A stretch of 64,000 bases of DNA from Dyella sp. A6 (GTDB lineage: Bacteria; Pseudomonadota; Gammaproteobacteria; Xanthomonadales; Rhodanobacteraceae). The translations under genes and the position numbers were made by a program. The notes under the pieces are model-generated. The model was not told the origin of the DNA. It was given only the letters and a program-made list of their open reading frames with translations, and made no database searches. The stretch is taken from assembly GCF_036320485.1 (NCBI RefSeq), contig NZ_CP132911.1, positions 434,001 through 498,000 of the forward strand. Reading direction: 5' to 3'. Within the stretch, counting starts at the first letter, position 1; each line of letters starts with the position of its first letter. Shown here one piece after another: positions 54,101 to 62,310 of this stretch.

Positions 54101-54389
54101 TCGAGGCTGCCGGTTCCTTGTTGAACATGGGTTGCCAGGTGCGTCCGGCGTCGTTGGTCTTCCACACGCCGCCGCCGGCGGTGCCGATATAGAACACGGC
54201 CGGCGCGGCCGGGTCGCCGGCGGCCACGGTGGCCCAGCCGCCACGGAACGGGCCGATCAGGCGCCATTCCAGGCCATGGGTCACGCTGGACGGTACGGGT
54301 GGCGGCGCCTGCGCCAGCAGCGGCATCGAGGCGAGCAGGCATGCCCCGGCGATCAGGGCGACGGGACGGAGCAGGGAACGTGTAGTCAT
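51159..54389 (-). CDS. Exported beta-propeller protein with Asp-box (BNR/sortilin-type) repeats, copy 1
   Basis: 1076 residues from ATG 54389: Sec signal, then two propellers built from Asp-box hairpins such as TNDAGRTW, SDNGGKTW, STDGGKTW, SVDGGITW, SDDGGKTW, TRDGGKSW and TTDYGVHW, and a C-terminal beta-sandwich plus helical region (about 800-1076). The fold is like that of sortilins and GH74 glycosidases, but no glycosidase active site can be assigned. Such proteins are annotated as glycosyl hydrolase or WD40/YVTN-like. It lies 150 nt behind the TonB receptor gene on the same strand and is a paralogue of the gene at 57-60 kb. Confidence 0.85.
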   Translation of the reverse strand: MTTRSLLRPVALIAGACLLASMPLLAQAPPPVPSSVTHGLEWRLIGPFRGGWATVAAGDPAAPAVFYIGTAGGGVWKTNDAGRTWQPMFNKEPAASIGALAVAPSDPSVIYAGTGQVAARYDVASGDGVYRSDNGGKTWTHVGLDKTRHIGAILVDPHHPDTVLVGALGHYFGPNHQRGVFRSTDGGKTWTQTLSINDNTGVVDLAADPANPKIVYAAAWQVRNYPWLSYFQPNAGPGSGVYKSVDGGITWKRLGGHGWPTGQLARIGLATARGNRVYAVVNDAGDPAQSGMYRSDDGGKTWHAESHAGWLPNDYFSRITTDPTDPDRVYSAGQSIRRSDDGGKTWHVFKGAPGGDDYHYLWIDPRNTQRMITASDQGAVVTLNGGQTWSSWYNQPTAQLYHLAADNRFPYWIYAGQQDSGTVGIASRSDYGSISYRDWRPVGGDERDYDLPDPANPDIVFGSGLGGRVSRWNRITGVVQNVSPWPISSYGERPTDFKYHYTWITPIAFSAKPPYALYLGAQVLFRTTDQGKHWNVISPPLNGKTAKPEHCNGNPTPKQAFDCGYGVIYSIAPSPLDNDEIWIGTDNGLIQLTRDGGKSWHNITPKGLPLWARIDSIDVSALHPGTAYAAVDNHRQDDYRPLVYRTTDYGVHWTNITSNLPPHDFVSVVRADPKRAGLLYAGTNHGVFVSFDDGGRWQSLQRNLPTAWVRDLLVHGDDLIAGTQGRAIWILDDVTPLRQATAAIAREPAHLYTPAPAVRVRANENRDTPLPPDTPLGKNPPAGAIIDYQLGHAAKGPVTLAIYDSKGALVRRFSSADKPAERPANRYFLKGWLGRPQTLGTSAGAHRFVWDLHYPRPQALRYGYSIAATWDSDTPLTPEGSLVLPGTYQVVLTVDGKQYRAPLQVVPDPRQKLDTAALTEALDFSRQIGGTLQTIWQNDGQIQVVRKQLLARQASLGDSSSHKALHDAVAALLAKTKPLISGSGDRTINLAALNDALTGIATDVEGADRAPTAGQHATYAECQANLKRAVAMWNSLRDGELVQLDASLRKAGLQAIQVPALAKAHADLPVASEDRP

Positions 54390-54539
54390 GGCAACTCCAG
54401 CTGGATTGCGCAACGGCGGCAAAGGCCGGGCCGGTCGCCCCCGCGACCGATGCCCGGTTCGGCGGCGCACGGCGCCGCCATCATCGACCGCACGCTCCCG
54501 CGTCCGGTCACTCGCGTCACTTCCCTGTGCCGCAACGGA

Positions 54540-56750
54540 TTACTCGAACGACAGGGCGACACCGGTATACCAAGTGCGTCCGACGGCAGGTTCCAGCCCG
54601 TGCTGCCAGACGCGATCGTAGTATCGCCGATTGCCCAGATTGCTGATGCCTCCCAGCAGGCGCACCGACCGGTTGAGCGTCCAGTCCGAGGCCAGGTCCA
54701 CCACCGTGTAGGCGGGAATCCGCGCCGGCAGCCAGGTGCTGCCGCTGCCGTAGGACTGGTCGGAATCCTGCCAGTACTGCGCCGCGGAAGACACCGCGGT
54801 AAGGCTGAGCTTGACCCGCGGGTTGCGCCAGGTCACGCCGGTCTTGATCAGGTAGCGCGGCGAGAACGCCGGTACCTTGCCGACCTGGCCGGCAATGCTG
54901 CTGTGGACGAACCGGGCATTGAGCAGGCTGGCGTTGACGAAGGCTTCCAGGTGCTCGCCGCGCGCGGCGAGTGCGGTCGGTGCGAAGAAGTCGTAGTTCA
55001 GCTGGCCTTCGAGGCCGCGGTGACGGGTGTCGCCGGTGTTCACCTCGATCACGTCGACCGCGTTGAGATACTGCGTCTCGAGCCGGTTGCGGAAGTTGAT
55101 CCAGAACAGGCTCACGTCGTAGTACAGGCCGGTCAGCGGCACGCCGTGCACGCCGGCTTCCCAGGCCAGCGACTTGGACAGCGCCGCCGCGTGGCCAGGC
55201 ACCAGGTTGCTGAATGGCGAGGCGATGTCGAAGTAGCGCAGCGGGCGCCAGCCTTCGGAAACGTTGAGGTAGGTTTCGTTGCCGTGACCGAAGTCATTGC
55301 CGATGCCCAGGCCGAACAGCGGCACGCTGCGGGTGTCGGCTTCGTGGATCAGCGGACGCGACAGGAACGACGGCTTCACCGACTCGTCCACCGCAATGCG
55401 CTCGTGTTCCAGTCGCACCGACGGCACGATGTGGATCTCGTGCGGCAGGCGGAACACGTTCTCGGCGAACACCGAGGCGTAGTCGGACGAACGTGCCTGT
55501 ACCAGTCGCGGCGTGCCGGTGCGGTTGCCGCGGTCGACGCTGAGGTCGGTGCTGGTCCACTGGCGGAACGGGTCGTCCCCGTGGAACAGTACGGCGCCCA
55601 CGCTGAAGGCGTTGCCGTGGCCCCACGAATGACGCAGGCGCACGTCGGTGCCGATGGTGCGGAACTGCTCGTCCTGCAGCGTGGTGCTGCTCGGTGGCGG
55701 TGCCGACGGCAGCGAGGCGTTGGCGCTGCGGCTGCCCAGGTCCTGGTAGGTGAACCACAGCTTGGCGTCCAGGTGCCAGTCCTGGCCGAAGTCGCGCGAA
55801 TGGCCCAGCACCAGCTGGTAGCGGTTGACCCAGTCGCGGTTGTAGGGCGTGGTGACGGTACGCGGGTCCCGCTGCCATTGCGTGTAGCTGAGCCGGCCGG
55901 GATCGCCGGACACCGCGCTGATCGCGTGCAGGTCCAGCCACCACAGTTGGCCCTTGGCGGGCTGGTAGCCCAGATACAGGTCGGCCTGGCGGTTCTGCGA
56001 GCCATCGTTCCTGCGGGTGCCGTCGCTGTGCACGTAGCCGGCATCGGCGCGGAAGGCCCAGTCGCCCTCGCTGCCCTCGATGTCGTTGTAGGTGGAGTAC
56101 AAGCCGTGCTCACCGACGACCTGCTCGGTGGTGGCACGCAGCGGCGTGCCGGGCTTGGGCCGCTTCGACACCAGGTTGATCACCGGTGCCGGCTCGGGAC
56201 CGTACAGCAGGCTGGAGCCGCCACGGATCAGCTGCACCTGCGACAGGCTCTGCGTCATCGGGAAGGCGTACAGCGTGGGGAAGCCGATCCAGTCGCCTTC
56301 CAGCGGAATGCCGTCCTGCATCACCAGCACGAATTCCGATTCCTGCGGGTTGCCGATGCCGCGGTAGCTGAGGTTGAACTGGGTCGGCGTCGGTTGCTCG
56401 GACACCAGTATTCCGGGGGTGCGTGCCAGCACCTGGTCGAGGTTGTTGCCGATCACCGTGGGCTGGCGGTCCAGGTGGGTGACCGTGGTTTTCTTGGTGA
56501 CCGTGATCAGGGTGCCGTCGACTTCGGGCATCTGATGCACCAGCTTGGCCTTCACGTACTTGCGCCAGTCGTAGCCGCCGTGCACGTCGATACGGGGCAG
56601 GTCGGTGGCGTGGGTGGCGGTCGTGGAGTTGTCGGTGCTGGTGTGGGTGATGCTGCCGTCCTGTTGCGGCTGCGGCGATGCCATGGTGGCCAGGGGGAAC
56701 AGGGCTGTCGCCAGCGCGGCGGGAAGAATCGATCGGCGCAGGGCCATCAT
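54540..56750 (-). CDS. TonB-dependent outer-membrane receptor
   Basis: 736 residues. Signal peptide, an N-terminal segment with ITVTKKTTV-type strand, plug domain (about 75-200: NLDQVLARTPGILVSEQPTP, LSYRGIGNPQESEFVLVMQDGIPLE, VQLIRGGSSLLYGPEPAPVINLVSKRP) and a 22-strand barrel with many Tyr/Trp. FecA/BtuB-like import channel driven by TonB; the ligand is unknown. The C-terminus ends YTGVALSFE rather than with an aromatic residue. Flanked by two paralogous propeller genes, one likely in its operon, one divergent. Confidence 0.93.
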   Translation of the reverse strand: MMALRRSILPAALATALFPLATMASPQPQQDGSITHTSTDNSTTATHATDLPRIDVHGGYDWRKYVKAKLVHQMPEVDGTLITVTKKTTVTHLDRQPTVIGNNLDQVLARTPGILVSEQPTPTQFNLSYRGIGNPQESEFVLVMQDGIPLEGDWIGFPTLYAFPMTQSLSQVQLIRGGSSLLYGPEPAPVINLVSKRPKPGTPLRATTEQVVGEHGLYSTYNDIEGSEGDWAFRADAGYVHSDGTRRNDGSQNRQADLYLGYQPAKGQLWWLDLHAISAVSGDPGRLSYTQWQRDPRTVTTPYNRDWVNRYQLVLGHSRDFGQDWHLDAKLWFTYQDLGSRSANASLPSAPPPSSTTLQDEQFRTIGTDVRLRHSWGHGNAFSVGAVLFHGDDPFRQWTSTDLSVDRGNRTGTPRLVQARSSDYASVFAENVFRLPHEIHIVPSVRLEHERIAVDESVKPSFLSRPLIHEADTRSVPLFGLGIGNDFGHGNETYLNVSEGWRPLRYFDIASPFSNLVPGHAAALSKSLAWEAGVHGVPLTGLYYDVSLFWINFRNRLETQYLNAVDVIEVNTGDTRHRGLEGQLNYDFFAPTALAARGEHLEAFVNASLLNARFVHSSIAGQVGKVPAFSPRYLIKTGVTWRNPRVKLSLTAVSSAAQYWQDSDQSYGSGSTWLPARIPAYTVVDLASDWTLNRSVRLLGGISNLGNRRYYDRVWQHGLEPAVGRTWYTGVALSFE

Positions 56751-56970
56751 GGGTGGTCCGGGGATATGGGGTGCAACCTCTCCTTATCGCCCATTGGCGG
56801 GGTCGTCGTCATATGCCATACGTCTAGGCGGCCATATTCGGTCGATCCGCATTCATGGGGTATGGTTGTTCGTAGGCCTGCCGGTTGCGCGTATCCCCAG
56901 GAGCAACATCATCCGCACCGGCACGGCATTTCCGCACCTCCACGCCTCAAGATCCAGGGGAAGCCAGTCT

Positions 56971-59900
56971 ATGCGTTTGCGTCGTCTCGCCATGTTCACG
57001 CTCGGCATGTCTGCCGCGCTTGCCGCCCACGCGGCGGTATCGCCGTCGCTTTACCAGGGCCTGCACTGGCGCCTGATCGGTCCGTTCCGCGGTGGTCGCG
57101 TGCTTGCGGTCAGCGGTATTCCGGGCAACAACCGCGACTTCTACTTCGGTGCCGTCGACGGTGGTGTCTGGGCGACCCACGATGCCGGCCGCACCTGGCA
57201 GCCGATCTTCGACAAGGAGCCGGTGGGTTCGATCGGTGCGCTGGCGGTGGCGCCGTCCGATCCGAAGGTGATCTACGTGGGCACCGGCGAAGCCGATATG
57301 CGCTCGGACATCGCCCAGGGCAACGGCATGTACAAGTCGGTCGATGGCGGCAAGAGCTGGACCCACATCGGCCTCGACGACACCCACCACATCGGGCATA
57401 TCCTGGTCGATCCGCACAATCCGAATGTGGTGTTCGTCGCCGCGCTTGGCCACGCCTATGGTCCGAATGCGCAACGCGGCGTGTTCCGCAGCACCGACGG
57501 CGGCAAGACCTGGACCAAGGTGCTGTTCAAGAACGACAACACCGGCGCGATCGACCTGACGTTCAAGCCCGGCGATCCGAACACCATCTATGCGGCGCTG
57601 TGGCAGACCCGCCGGCCGCCGTGGAATGTCTATCCGCCCTCCAATGGTCCGGGCAGCGGCCTGTACGTGTCGCACGACGGTGGCAGCCACTGGAGCCAGG
57701 TGACGGGCAACGGGTTCCCGGCAAACCCGGGGCGCATCGGCATCGCCACGGCGCCGAGTGATCCCGGCCGGGTCTATGCGCTGGTCGACGCGTCGAAGGG
57801 CGAGGGTGGTCTGTACCGCTCCGATGATGGCGGCGTGCACTGGCAACACGTGACCGGTGACCAGCGCATCTGGCAGCGTGGCTGGTATTTTTGCCACCTC
57901 ACCGTCGACCCGAAGAACGCCAACCGCGTCTACGTGATGAACACCATCGTGTTGCGCTCCGATGACGGCGGCAAGCACTTCATCGCATTGAAGGGCGACC
58001 CCACCGGCGACGATTTCCACACCATGTGGATCGACCCGACCGACTCGAACCGGCAGATCCTGGGCGTCGACCAGGGCACCCTGATCACGCTCAACGGCGG
58101 CAAGACCTGGAGCAGCTGGTACAACCAGCCGACCGCGCAGATCTACCACGTCAGCACCGACAACCGCTTCCCGTACTGGGTCTATGGCGCGCAGCAGGAC
58201 TCTGGCGCAGTGGCCCTGCCCAGCCGCACCAGTGACGGCGACGGCATCACCATGGAACAGTTCCACGAGATCCAGCCCGGCGGCGAGAGCGGCATGATCG
58301 CGCCCGATCCGGACGATCCGGACATCATCTACGGCGGCACCGTGGACAAGCTGGACCGGCATACCGGCCAGGTACGCGACGTCGATCCCACGCTGGCCTA
58401 TCCCGCCGCGCACTATCGCGGCGCGTGGACCCTGCCGCTGACCTTCTCCAAGCGCGACACCAAGGTGCTGTACTTCGCCAACCAACGCCTGTTCCGCACG
58501 TCCGACGGTGGTGACCACTGGGCGCCGATCAGCCCCGACCTGACCCGCGAGGACGCCGGTGTGCCGTCCAATCTGGATCCGGTCACCGCGGCCGACGACA
58601 ACCATGTCAGCAAGCGTCGAGGCGTGATCTACACCATCGAGCCCTCGCCGCTCAGCGCGAAGACGCTGTGGGTGGGTACCGATGATGGCCTGGTGTGGAA
58701 GACCGACGACAACGGTGCGCACTGGACCAACGTGACGCCGGCGGCCCTGACGCCGTGGTCGAAGGTCGGCGGCATCGAGCTGTCGCACTTCAGCGCGCAG
58801 GTGGCCTATCTGGCCATCGACCGTCACCGTCTCGGCGACGATGCGCCGTACATCTACCGCACCGAGGACGGCGGCAAGCACTGGACCCGGATCGACCACG
58901 GCATCCCGCACGGCAGCTTCGTCAACGTGGTACGCGAGGACCCGGTGCGCAAGGGCCTGCTGTATGCCGGTACCGAGAAGGGCGTGTATGTTTCCTTCGA
59001 CGATGGCGCACAGTGGCAGCCGCTGCAGCAGAACCTGCCGGTCACCTCGGTGCGCGACATCGACGTGCACCAGAACGACCTGGTCATCGCCACCCATGGT
59101 CGCGGCTTCTGGATCATGGACGACGTCACCGCACTCCGGCAGATGAACGGCGTCGGCACGAATGCGGTCACCCTGTTCCGGCCGGCCACCGCGATCCGCG
59201 TGCGTCCGGCGGGCTTCACCGGTACGCCGATGCCCAAGGACGAGCCGATGGCGGCCAACCCGCCTGACGGCGCGATGATCGACTACGTTCTGCCCAAGGG
59301 CGTGAAGGGGCCGGTGACGCTGAGCATTCTCGATGCGCAGGGTCACATGGTGCGCAGCTACAGCAGCGCAACCAAGCCGCCGTCGCTCGACCCGGCCAAG
59401 CTCGCCTATGCGCCGGAATGGGTCCATGTGCCGATCCCGCTCTACACCACGCCCGGCATGCATCGTTTCGTGTGGGACCTGCGTTACGCGGCGATGGGCG
59501 AAGTGGGTATGCGCGGGCCCGCCAAGGACGGTGTGTGGGCTCCGCCGGGCGAGTACACCGTGGTGCTGCATGTGGATGGCCACAGCTATCGCCAGCCGCT
59601 GAAGCTCAAGCCGGATCCGCGGGTGAAGCTTTCGCAGGCCGCGTTCGTGCGTGAGTTCGAACTGGCCCGCAAGGTGGAAGCCGCACAGGCACAGGCGTCG
59701 CATGCCACCGGCGATGCCGGGCAGCTGGTCAAGGCACTGCTGGCGCGCCAGGCGCATGCCGATGCCGACACCCGCACCCGGATCACCGCACTGCTCGACA
59801 AGGTCTCGCTGCTGTCCGGCGTGCCGTTGCACGTCGACCCGCGCAACTCGATGGGCGCACCGCCGCAGCGCACTGACAGCCTGCGCGCGCTGTCGATCGA

Positions 59901-60090
59901 CCTGTACAAATTGGGCATGGCTGTCGACGGTGCCGATGCCGATCCCAGCCCCGATGCACGTACTTCGTACGCCGAGCTGTCCAAGACCCTGGCCGCGACG
60001 CTGGGCGAATGGCAGGGCCTGAAGCAGCACGATCTCGCTGCACTCAATGCCTCGCTCAAGAGCAAGGGCGAAAAGCCGATCTCGCTCTGA
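56971..60090 (+). CDS. Exported beta-propeller protein with Asp-box repeats, copy 2
   Basis: 1039 residues: signal peptide MRLRRLAMFTLGMSAALAAHA, then the same architecture as the 51-54 kb protein. Parallel segments include LHWRLIGPFRGGR, SIGALAVAPSDPKVIYVGTG and NGGKTWSSWYNQPTAQ, which occurs nearly unchanged in both. Asp boxes: THDAGRTW, SVDGGKSW, STDGGKTW, SDDGGVHW, TSDGGDHW, TEDGGKHW. The two copies differ mainly in the C-terminal domain. Divergent from the TonB receptor; probably a surface or periplasmic partner in uptake or degradation of a polymer or peptide. Confidence 0.85.
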   Translation: MRLRRLAMFTLGMSAALAAHAAVSPSLYQGLHWRLIGPFRGGRVLAVSGIPGNNRDFYFGAVDGGVWATHDAGRTWQPIFDKEPVGSIGALAVAPSDPKVIYVGTGEADMRSDIAQGNGMYKSVDGGKSWTHIGLDDTHHIGHILVDPHNPNVVFVAALGHAYGPNAQRGVFRSTDGGKTWTKVLFKNDNTGAIDLTFKPGDPNTIYAALWQTRRPPWNVYPPSNGPGSGLYVSHDGGSHWSQVTGNGFPANPGRIGIATAPSDPGRVYALVDASKGEGGLYRSDDGGVHWQHVTGDQRIWQRGWYFCHLTVDPKNANRVYVMNTIVLRSDDGGKHFIALKGDPTGDDFHTMWIDPTDSNRQILGVDQGTLITLNGGKTWSSWYNQPTAQIYHVSTDNRFPYWVYGAQQDSGAVALPSRTSDGDGITMEQFHEIQPGGESGMIAPDPDDPDIIYGGTVDKLDRHTGQVRDVDPTLAYPAAHYRGAWTLPLTFSKRDTKVLYFANQRLFRTSDGGDHWAPISPDLTREDAGVPSNLDPVTAADDNHVSKRRGVIYTIEPSPLSAKTLWVGTDDGLVWKTDDNGAHWTNVTPAALTPWSKVGGIELSHFSAQVAYLAIDRHRLGDDAPYIYRTEDGGKHWTRIDHGIPHGSFVNVVREDPVRKGLLYAGTEKGVYVSFDDGAQWQPLQQNLPVTSVRDIDVHQNDLVIATHGRGFWIMDDVTALRQMNGVGTNAVTLFRPATAIRVRPAGFTGTPMPKDEPMAANPPDGAMIDYVLPKGVKGPVTLSILDAQGHMVRSYSSATKPPSLDPAKLAYAPEWVHVPIPLYTTPGMHRFVWDLRYAAMGEVGMRGPAKDGVWAPPGEYTVVLHVDGHSYRQPLKLKPDPRVKLSQAAFVREFELARKVEAAQAQASHATGDAGQLVKALLARQAHADADTRTRITALLDKVSLLSGVPLHVDPRNSMGAPPQRTDSLRALSIDLYKLGMAVDGADADPSPDARTSYAELSKTLAATLGEWQGLKQHDLAALNASLKSKGEKPISL

Positions 60091-60121
60091 AGTCAGGCAT
60101 GTCCTGATCTGAGGTCTTTCG

Positions 60122-60151
60122 AACCCTCTCCCGTAACGGGAGAGGGTTTCG
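60122..60151 (+). terminator. Terminator-like hairpin after propeller copy 2
   Basis: AACCCTCTCCCG (60122-60133), loop TAA, CGGGAGAGGGTT (60137-60148), then TC. A perfect 12-bp stem 31 nt after the stop codon, with only a short T run. Confidence 0.7.
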
Positions 60152-60219
60152 GGTATCGCTGGATCGCTGTTTGTCGGGTTGTTCGGCCGCTGGGATTTGA
60201 GGTTATGGGTAGAGCGGTT

Positions 60220-60272
60220 TCGACCGCCTGCCGGCGGTCGAGTCACTTTTCTCTGCATGGCCAGAGAAAAGT
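60220..60272. repeat. Double-hairpin repeat next to the IS30 element
   Basis: Two perfect palindromes in a row: TCGACCGCC / GGCGGTCGA (60220-60228, 60233-60241) and ACTTTTCTCTG / CAGAGAAAAGT (60245-60255, 60262-60272). From memory, this kind of sequence is a common intergenic repeat in Xanthomonadales genomes. The IS30 element begins immediately after the second hairpin. Confidence 0.6.
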
Positions 60273-60273
60273 A

Positions 60274-61392
60274 AGGCGGTTTCTATGATCAAGTGCACCA
60301 CCCCACGACAAGGTGATGCATGGGTCAGCACTATGGACATCTGAGCGCCGAAGAACGGGGCGCGATCATGGTCGGCAAGGCTCGGGGGGAGAGTGCCCGG
60401 CAGCTCGCCCTGATGCTGGGTCGCTCACCCAGCACGATTTCGCGGGAGCTGGCTCGCAATGGTCACCAGGAACCGTCCGTCCTGCCTCGGATGGGTCGGC
60501 CAAGGTTGAGCTACGACGCCAGTCGAGCCGGCCAACGCGCCCGGCGCCTGGCACGTAAGCCGCGGCGCGAGCGCAAATTGCGGCGGGACGGTCAGCTGTG
60601 GTGCCTCGTGCGCCGCTTGCTGGGCAAGGGCTGGTCACCTCAACAGGTGAGTCGCACACTGCGGCGTCATCACCCGGATGAGCGAGCCAAGCACGTGTCG
60701 CACGAGACGATCTACACCGCGATCTATGCCGCGCCACGCGGCGAACTGCGGCGGGGCCTGGTCGCACTTCTGCGGCAGCACAAATGTGCGCGTCGGCCGC
60801 GTGGTCAGGGTGCGAACCGGCGCGGCCGGATGCACGACTTGCCGAGCATTCATGATCGTCCACTCGAAGCCAATGAACGGCTGTTGCCCGGCCACTGGGA
60901 AGGCGACTTCATCAAAGGCGCCCGTAACCGATCCTCGGTGGGCGTACTGGTGGATCGTCGGACACGTTTCCTGAAGCTGGTGAAGATGGAGGGGTGTTCG
61001 GCGGAGGATGCGCTGAAAGGCTTCAGCCGCGCATTCCGGCCGCTGCCACCGGAACTGCGCCAGACGCTGACTTACGATCAGGGCAAGGAAATGGCGCTCT
61101 ACCGGACGCTATCGGAGCGCACTGGATTAGCGATCTACTTCGCCGACCCACGTAGCCCTTGGCAACGCGGCATCTGCGAGAACACCAATGGCCTGCTGCG
61201 CCAATACCTGCCTAAAGGTACGGACTTGTCGGTCTACAGCCAGAAGCAGCTCGACGCGATCGCCCGACGCATGAACCTCCGGCCACGTGCCACTCTCGAT
61301 TACCACTGCCCTGCAGAAATGTTCATCCGTGCCATGGGCAGAGATGATCTGGCCGATGCCATCGATGGTGCACTTCTAGATTGACACCGCCT
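60274..61392 (+). mobile_element. IS30-family insertion sequence, complete
   Basis: About 1.1 kb bounded by imperfect 26-bp inverted repeats: left from GGCGGT at 60275, right ending ACCGCC at 61391, with 20 of 26 matches including the inner AAGTGCACCA block on both sides. The single transposase gene fills the element. A target duplication cannot be set exactly: TA occurs on both sides (60272-60273 and 61392-61393) but could be chance. Confidence 0.8.
60320..61384 (+). CDS. IS30-family transposase
   Basis: 354 residues. N-terminal helix-turn-helix (LSAEERGAIMVGKARGESARQLALML, RSPSTISREL), a second HTH-like region around 95-135, and an rve-type catalytic core with D196 in GHWEGD, D253 in LTYDQGKE and E287 in GICENTNG. 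The 33-residue D-E spacing is the IS30 signature (DD33E). The frame is intact, so the element may be active. It acts on the inverted repeats 45 bp upstream and just after the stop. Confidence 0.94.
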   Translation: MGQHYGHLSAEERGAIMVGKARGESARQLALMLGRSPSTISRELARNGHQEPSVLPRMGRPRLSYDASRAGQRARRLARKPRRERKLRRDGQLWCLVRRLLGKGWSPQQVSRTLRRHHPDERAKHVSHETIYTAIYAAPRGELRRGLVALLRQHKCARRPRGQGANRRGRMHDLPSIHDRPLEANERLLPGHWEGDFIKGARNRSSVGVLVDRRTRFLKLVKMEGCSAEDALKGFSRAFRPLPPELRQTLTYDQGKEMALYRTLSERTGLAIYFADPRSPWQRGICENTNGLLRQYLPKGTDLSVYSQKQLDAIARRMNLRPRATLDYHCPAEMFIRAMGRDDLADAIDGALLD

Positions 61393-61701
61393 AGCCTAAA
61401 GAGAGGCCACCCCAGGGCTGCGCTTGGTGGGCATGCTGTCCGCCAAGTCCGTGCGTCGTGGCCGGGCTTTTCGACCGGGCTCCTGCCCGGACGAAAAGGC
61501 GCTGCCGTCCCTGGCAACGTCCCTGCGCGGACTTGTCGACCCCGCCGCACCGCCGCCCAGGGACCCGAACGACAGCGCACTGCCGCAGCGACCCGAAACC
61601 ATGCTGTCCCTTGCGACAAGCCCACACATCAAAAGACCACTCAACCAGACAACGCCACCGATTCCTGTCGCCGAAGCGCCCACGAACCCCAGATACGCGG
61701 C
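61393..61701. repeat. Non-coding repeat-like sequence, probable right part of the interrupted repeat
   Basis: About 310 nt without a credible gene, including the hairpin CTTTTCG..CGAAAAG (61467-61498) with an inner CCGGGC/GCCCGG. ORFs run through it on several frames but look like Pro/Arg/Ser-rich shadows with no domain. From memory, very similar sequence turns up as spurious hypothetical proteins in related genomes, which suggests a dispersed repeat rather than a gene. Confidence 0.5.
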
Positions 61702-62256
61702 TCAGCCGCCCACCACCTCGACCCGAACCACCAACACGACCGTACCTTGTTGCCATGTCATCCGGCGATCATCACCCGGCAACCAGGCATCGCCCGCGTG
61801 CAGTTCGCCCTCGGCGCAAGCCAGCGTGCCGTGGGCGCAGTAGACCAGTGCGACCGTGGCGTCGACGACATGCGGGTCTGCATCGCGCCACACCTCGACG
61901 CTGCCGCGCACGGCGTGGCGGCGAAGCATCAGGTTGAAGTCGCGGGTGGCGCCGCCGGCCAGGGTCACGCTTACCTTGGCTTCGCCGGGGAAGGCGAAGG
62001 GTACGAACGGGGTGAGCAGCGCGTGCTGGCGTTCGTCGTCCAGGGTCATGATGAACCCGGCGCCATCGAGCAGCACGATGCAGCGGTCGACGCCGGGGAA
62101 GGTGGAGAACGGTGCCGCGCTGTCCACTTCGGCCACGCTGACCCGCCACTGGAAGCTGTCCATGTCGGCACCGGGCGGGCAGGTGGCAAGTTCACGGGTG
62201 CGTCCCTGCCCGTTCTTCCAGGGGGTGGCGGGGCGGTCGTGCGAGCGGATGATCAT
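61702..62256 (-). CDS. hutD: HutD/Ves family cupin-like protein
   Basis: 184 residues of the HutD (Ves) family: RPATPWKNGQGRTREL at the N-terminus, FQWRVSVAEVDSAAPFSTFPGVDRCIVLL and DFNLMLRR are the family motifs. HutD is a bicupin encoded in histidine-utilisation operons, where it is thought to buffer pathway metabolites; no hut gene is near here, so it may have another role. Lies 54 nt downstream of the helicase gene on the same strand. Confidence 0.88.
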   Translation of the reverse strand: MIIRSHDRPATPWKNGQGRTRELATCPPGADMDSFQWRVSVAEVDSAAPFSTFPGVDRCIVLLDGAGFIMTLDDERQHALLTPFVPFAFPGEAKVSVTLAGGATRDFNLMLRRHAVRGSVEVWRDADPHVVDATVALVYCAHGTLACAEGELHAGDAWLPGDDRRMTWQQGTVVLVVRVEVVGG

Positions 62257-62310
62257 GGGCTTGGCCGGGTGTGCGCGAGGGTCGGGCTGGTTCTGGTCAG
62301 ACGTGGTCGA

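Noticed and set aside
52587..57761. A plus-strand ORF of over 1700 codons
   Set aside because: It runs antisense through the TonB receptor and the first propeller gene, is rich in Val, Arg and Ala as expected for a shadow in GC-rich DNA, and has no domain. The opposite-strand proteins have clear motifs.
56947..60258. A minus-strand ORF of about 1100 codons
   Set aside because: Antisense to propeller copy 2, which has a signal peptide and many Asp boxes. The antisense product has a shadow-like composition.
60272..61393. A defined target-site duplication for the IS30 element
   Set aside because: TA flanks both ends, but the exact ends are uncertain by one base and a 2-bp match is not informative.
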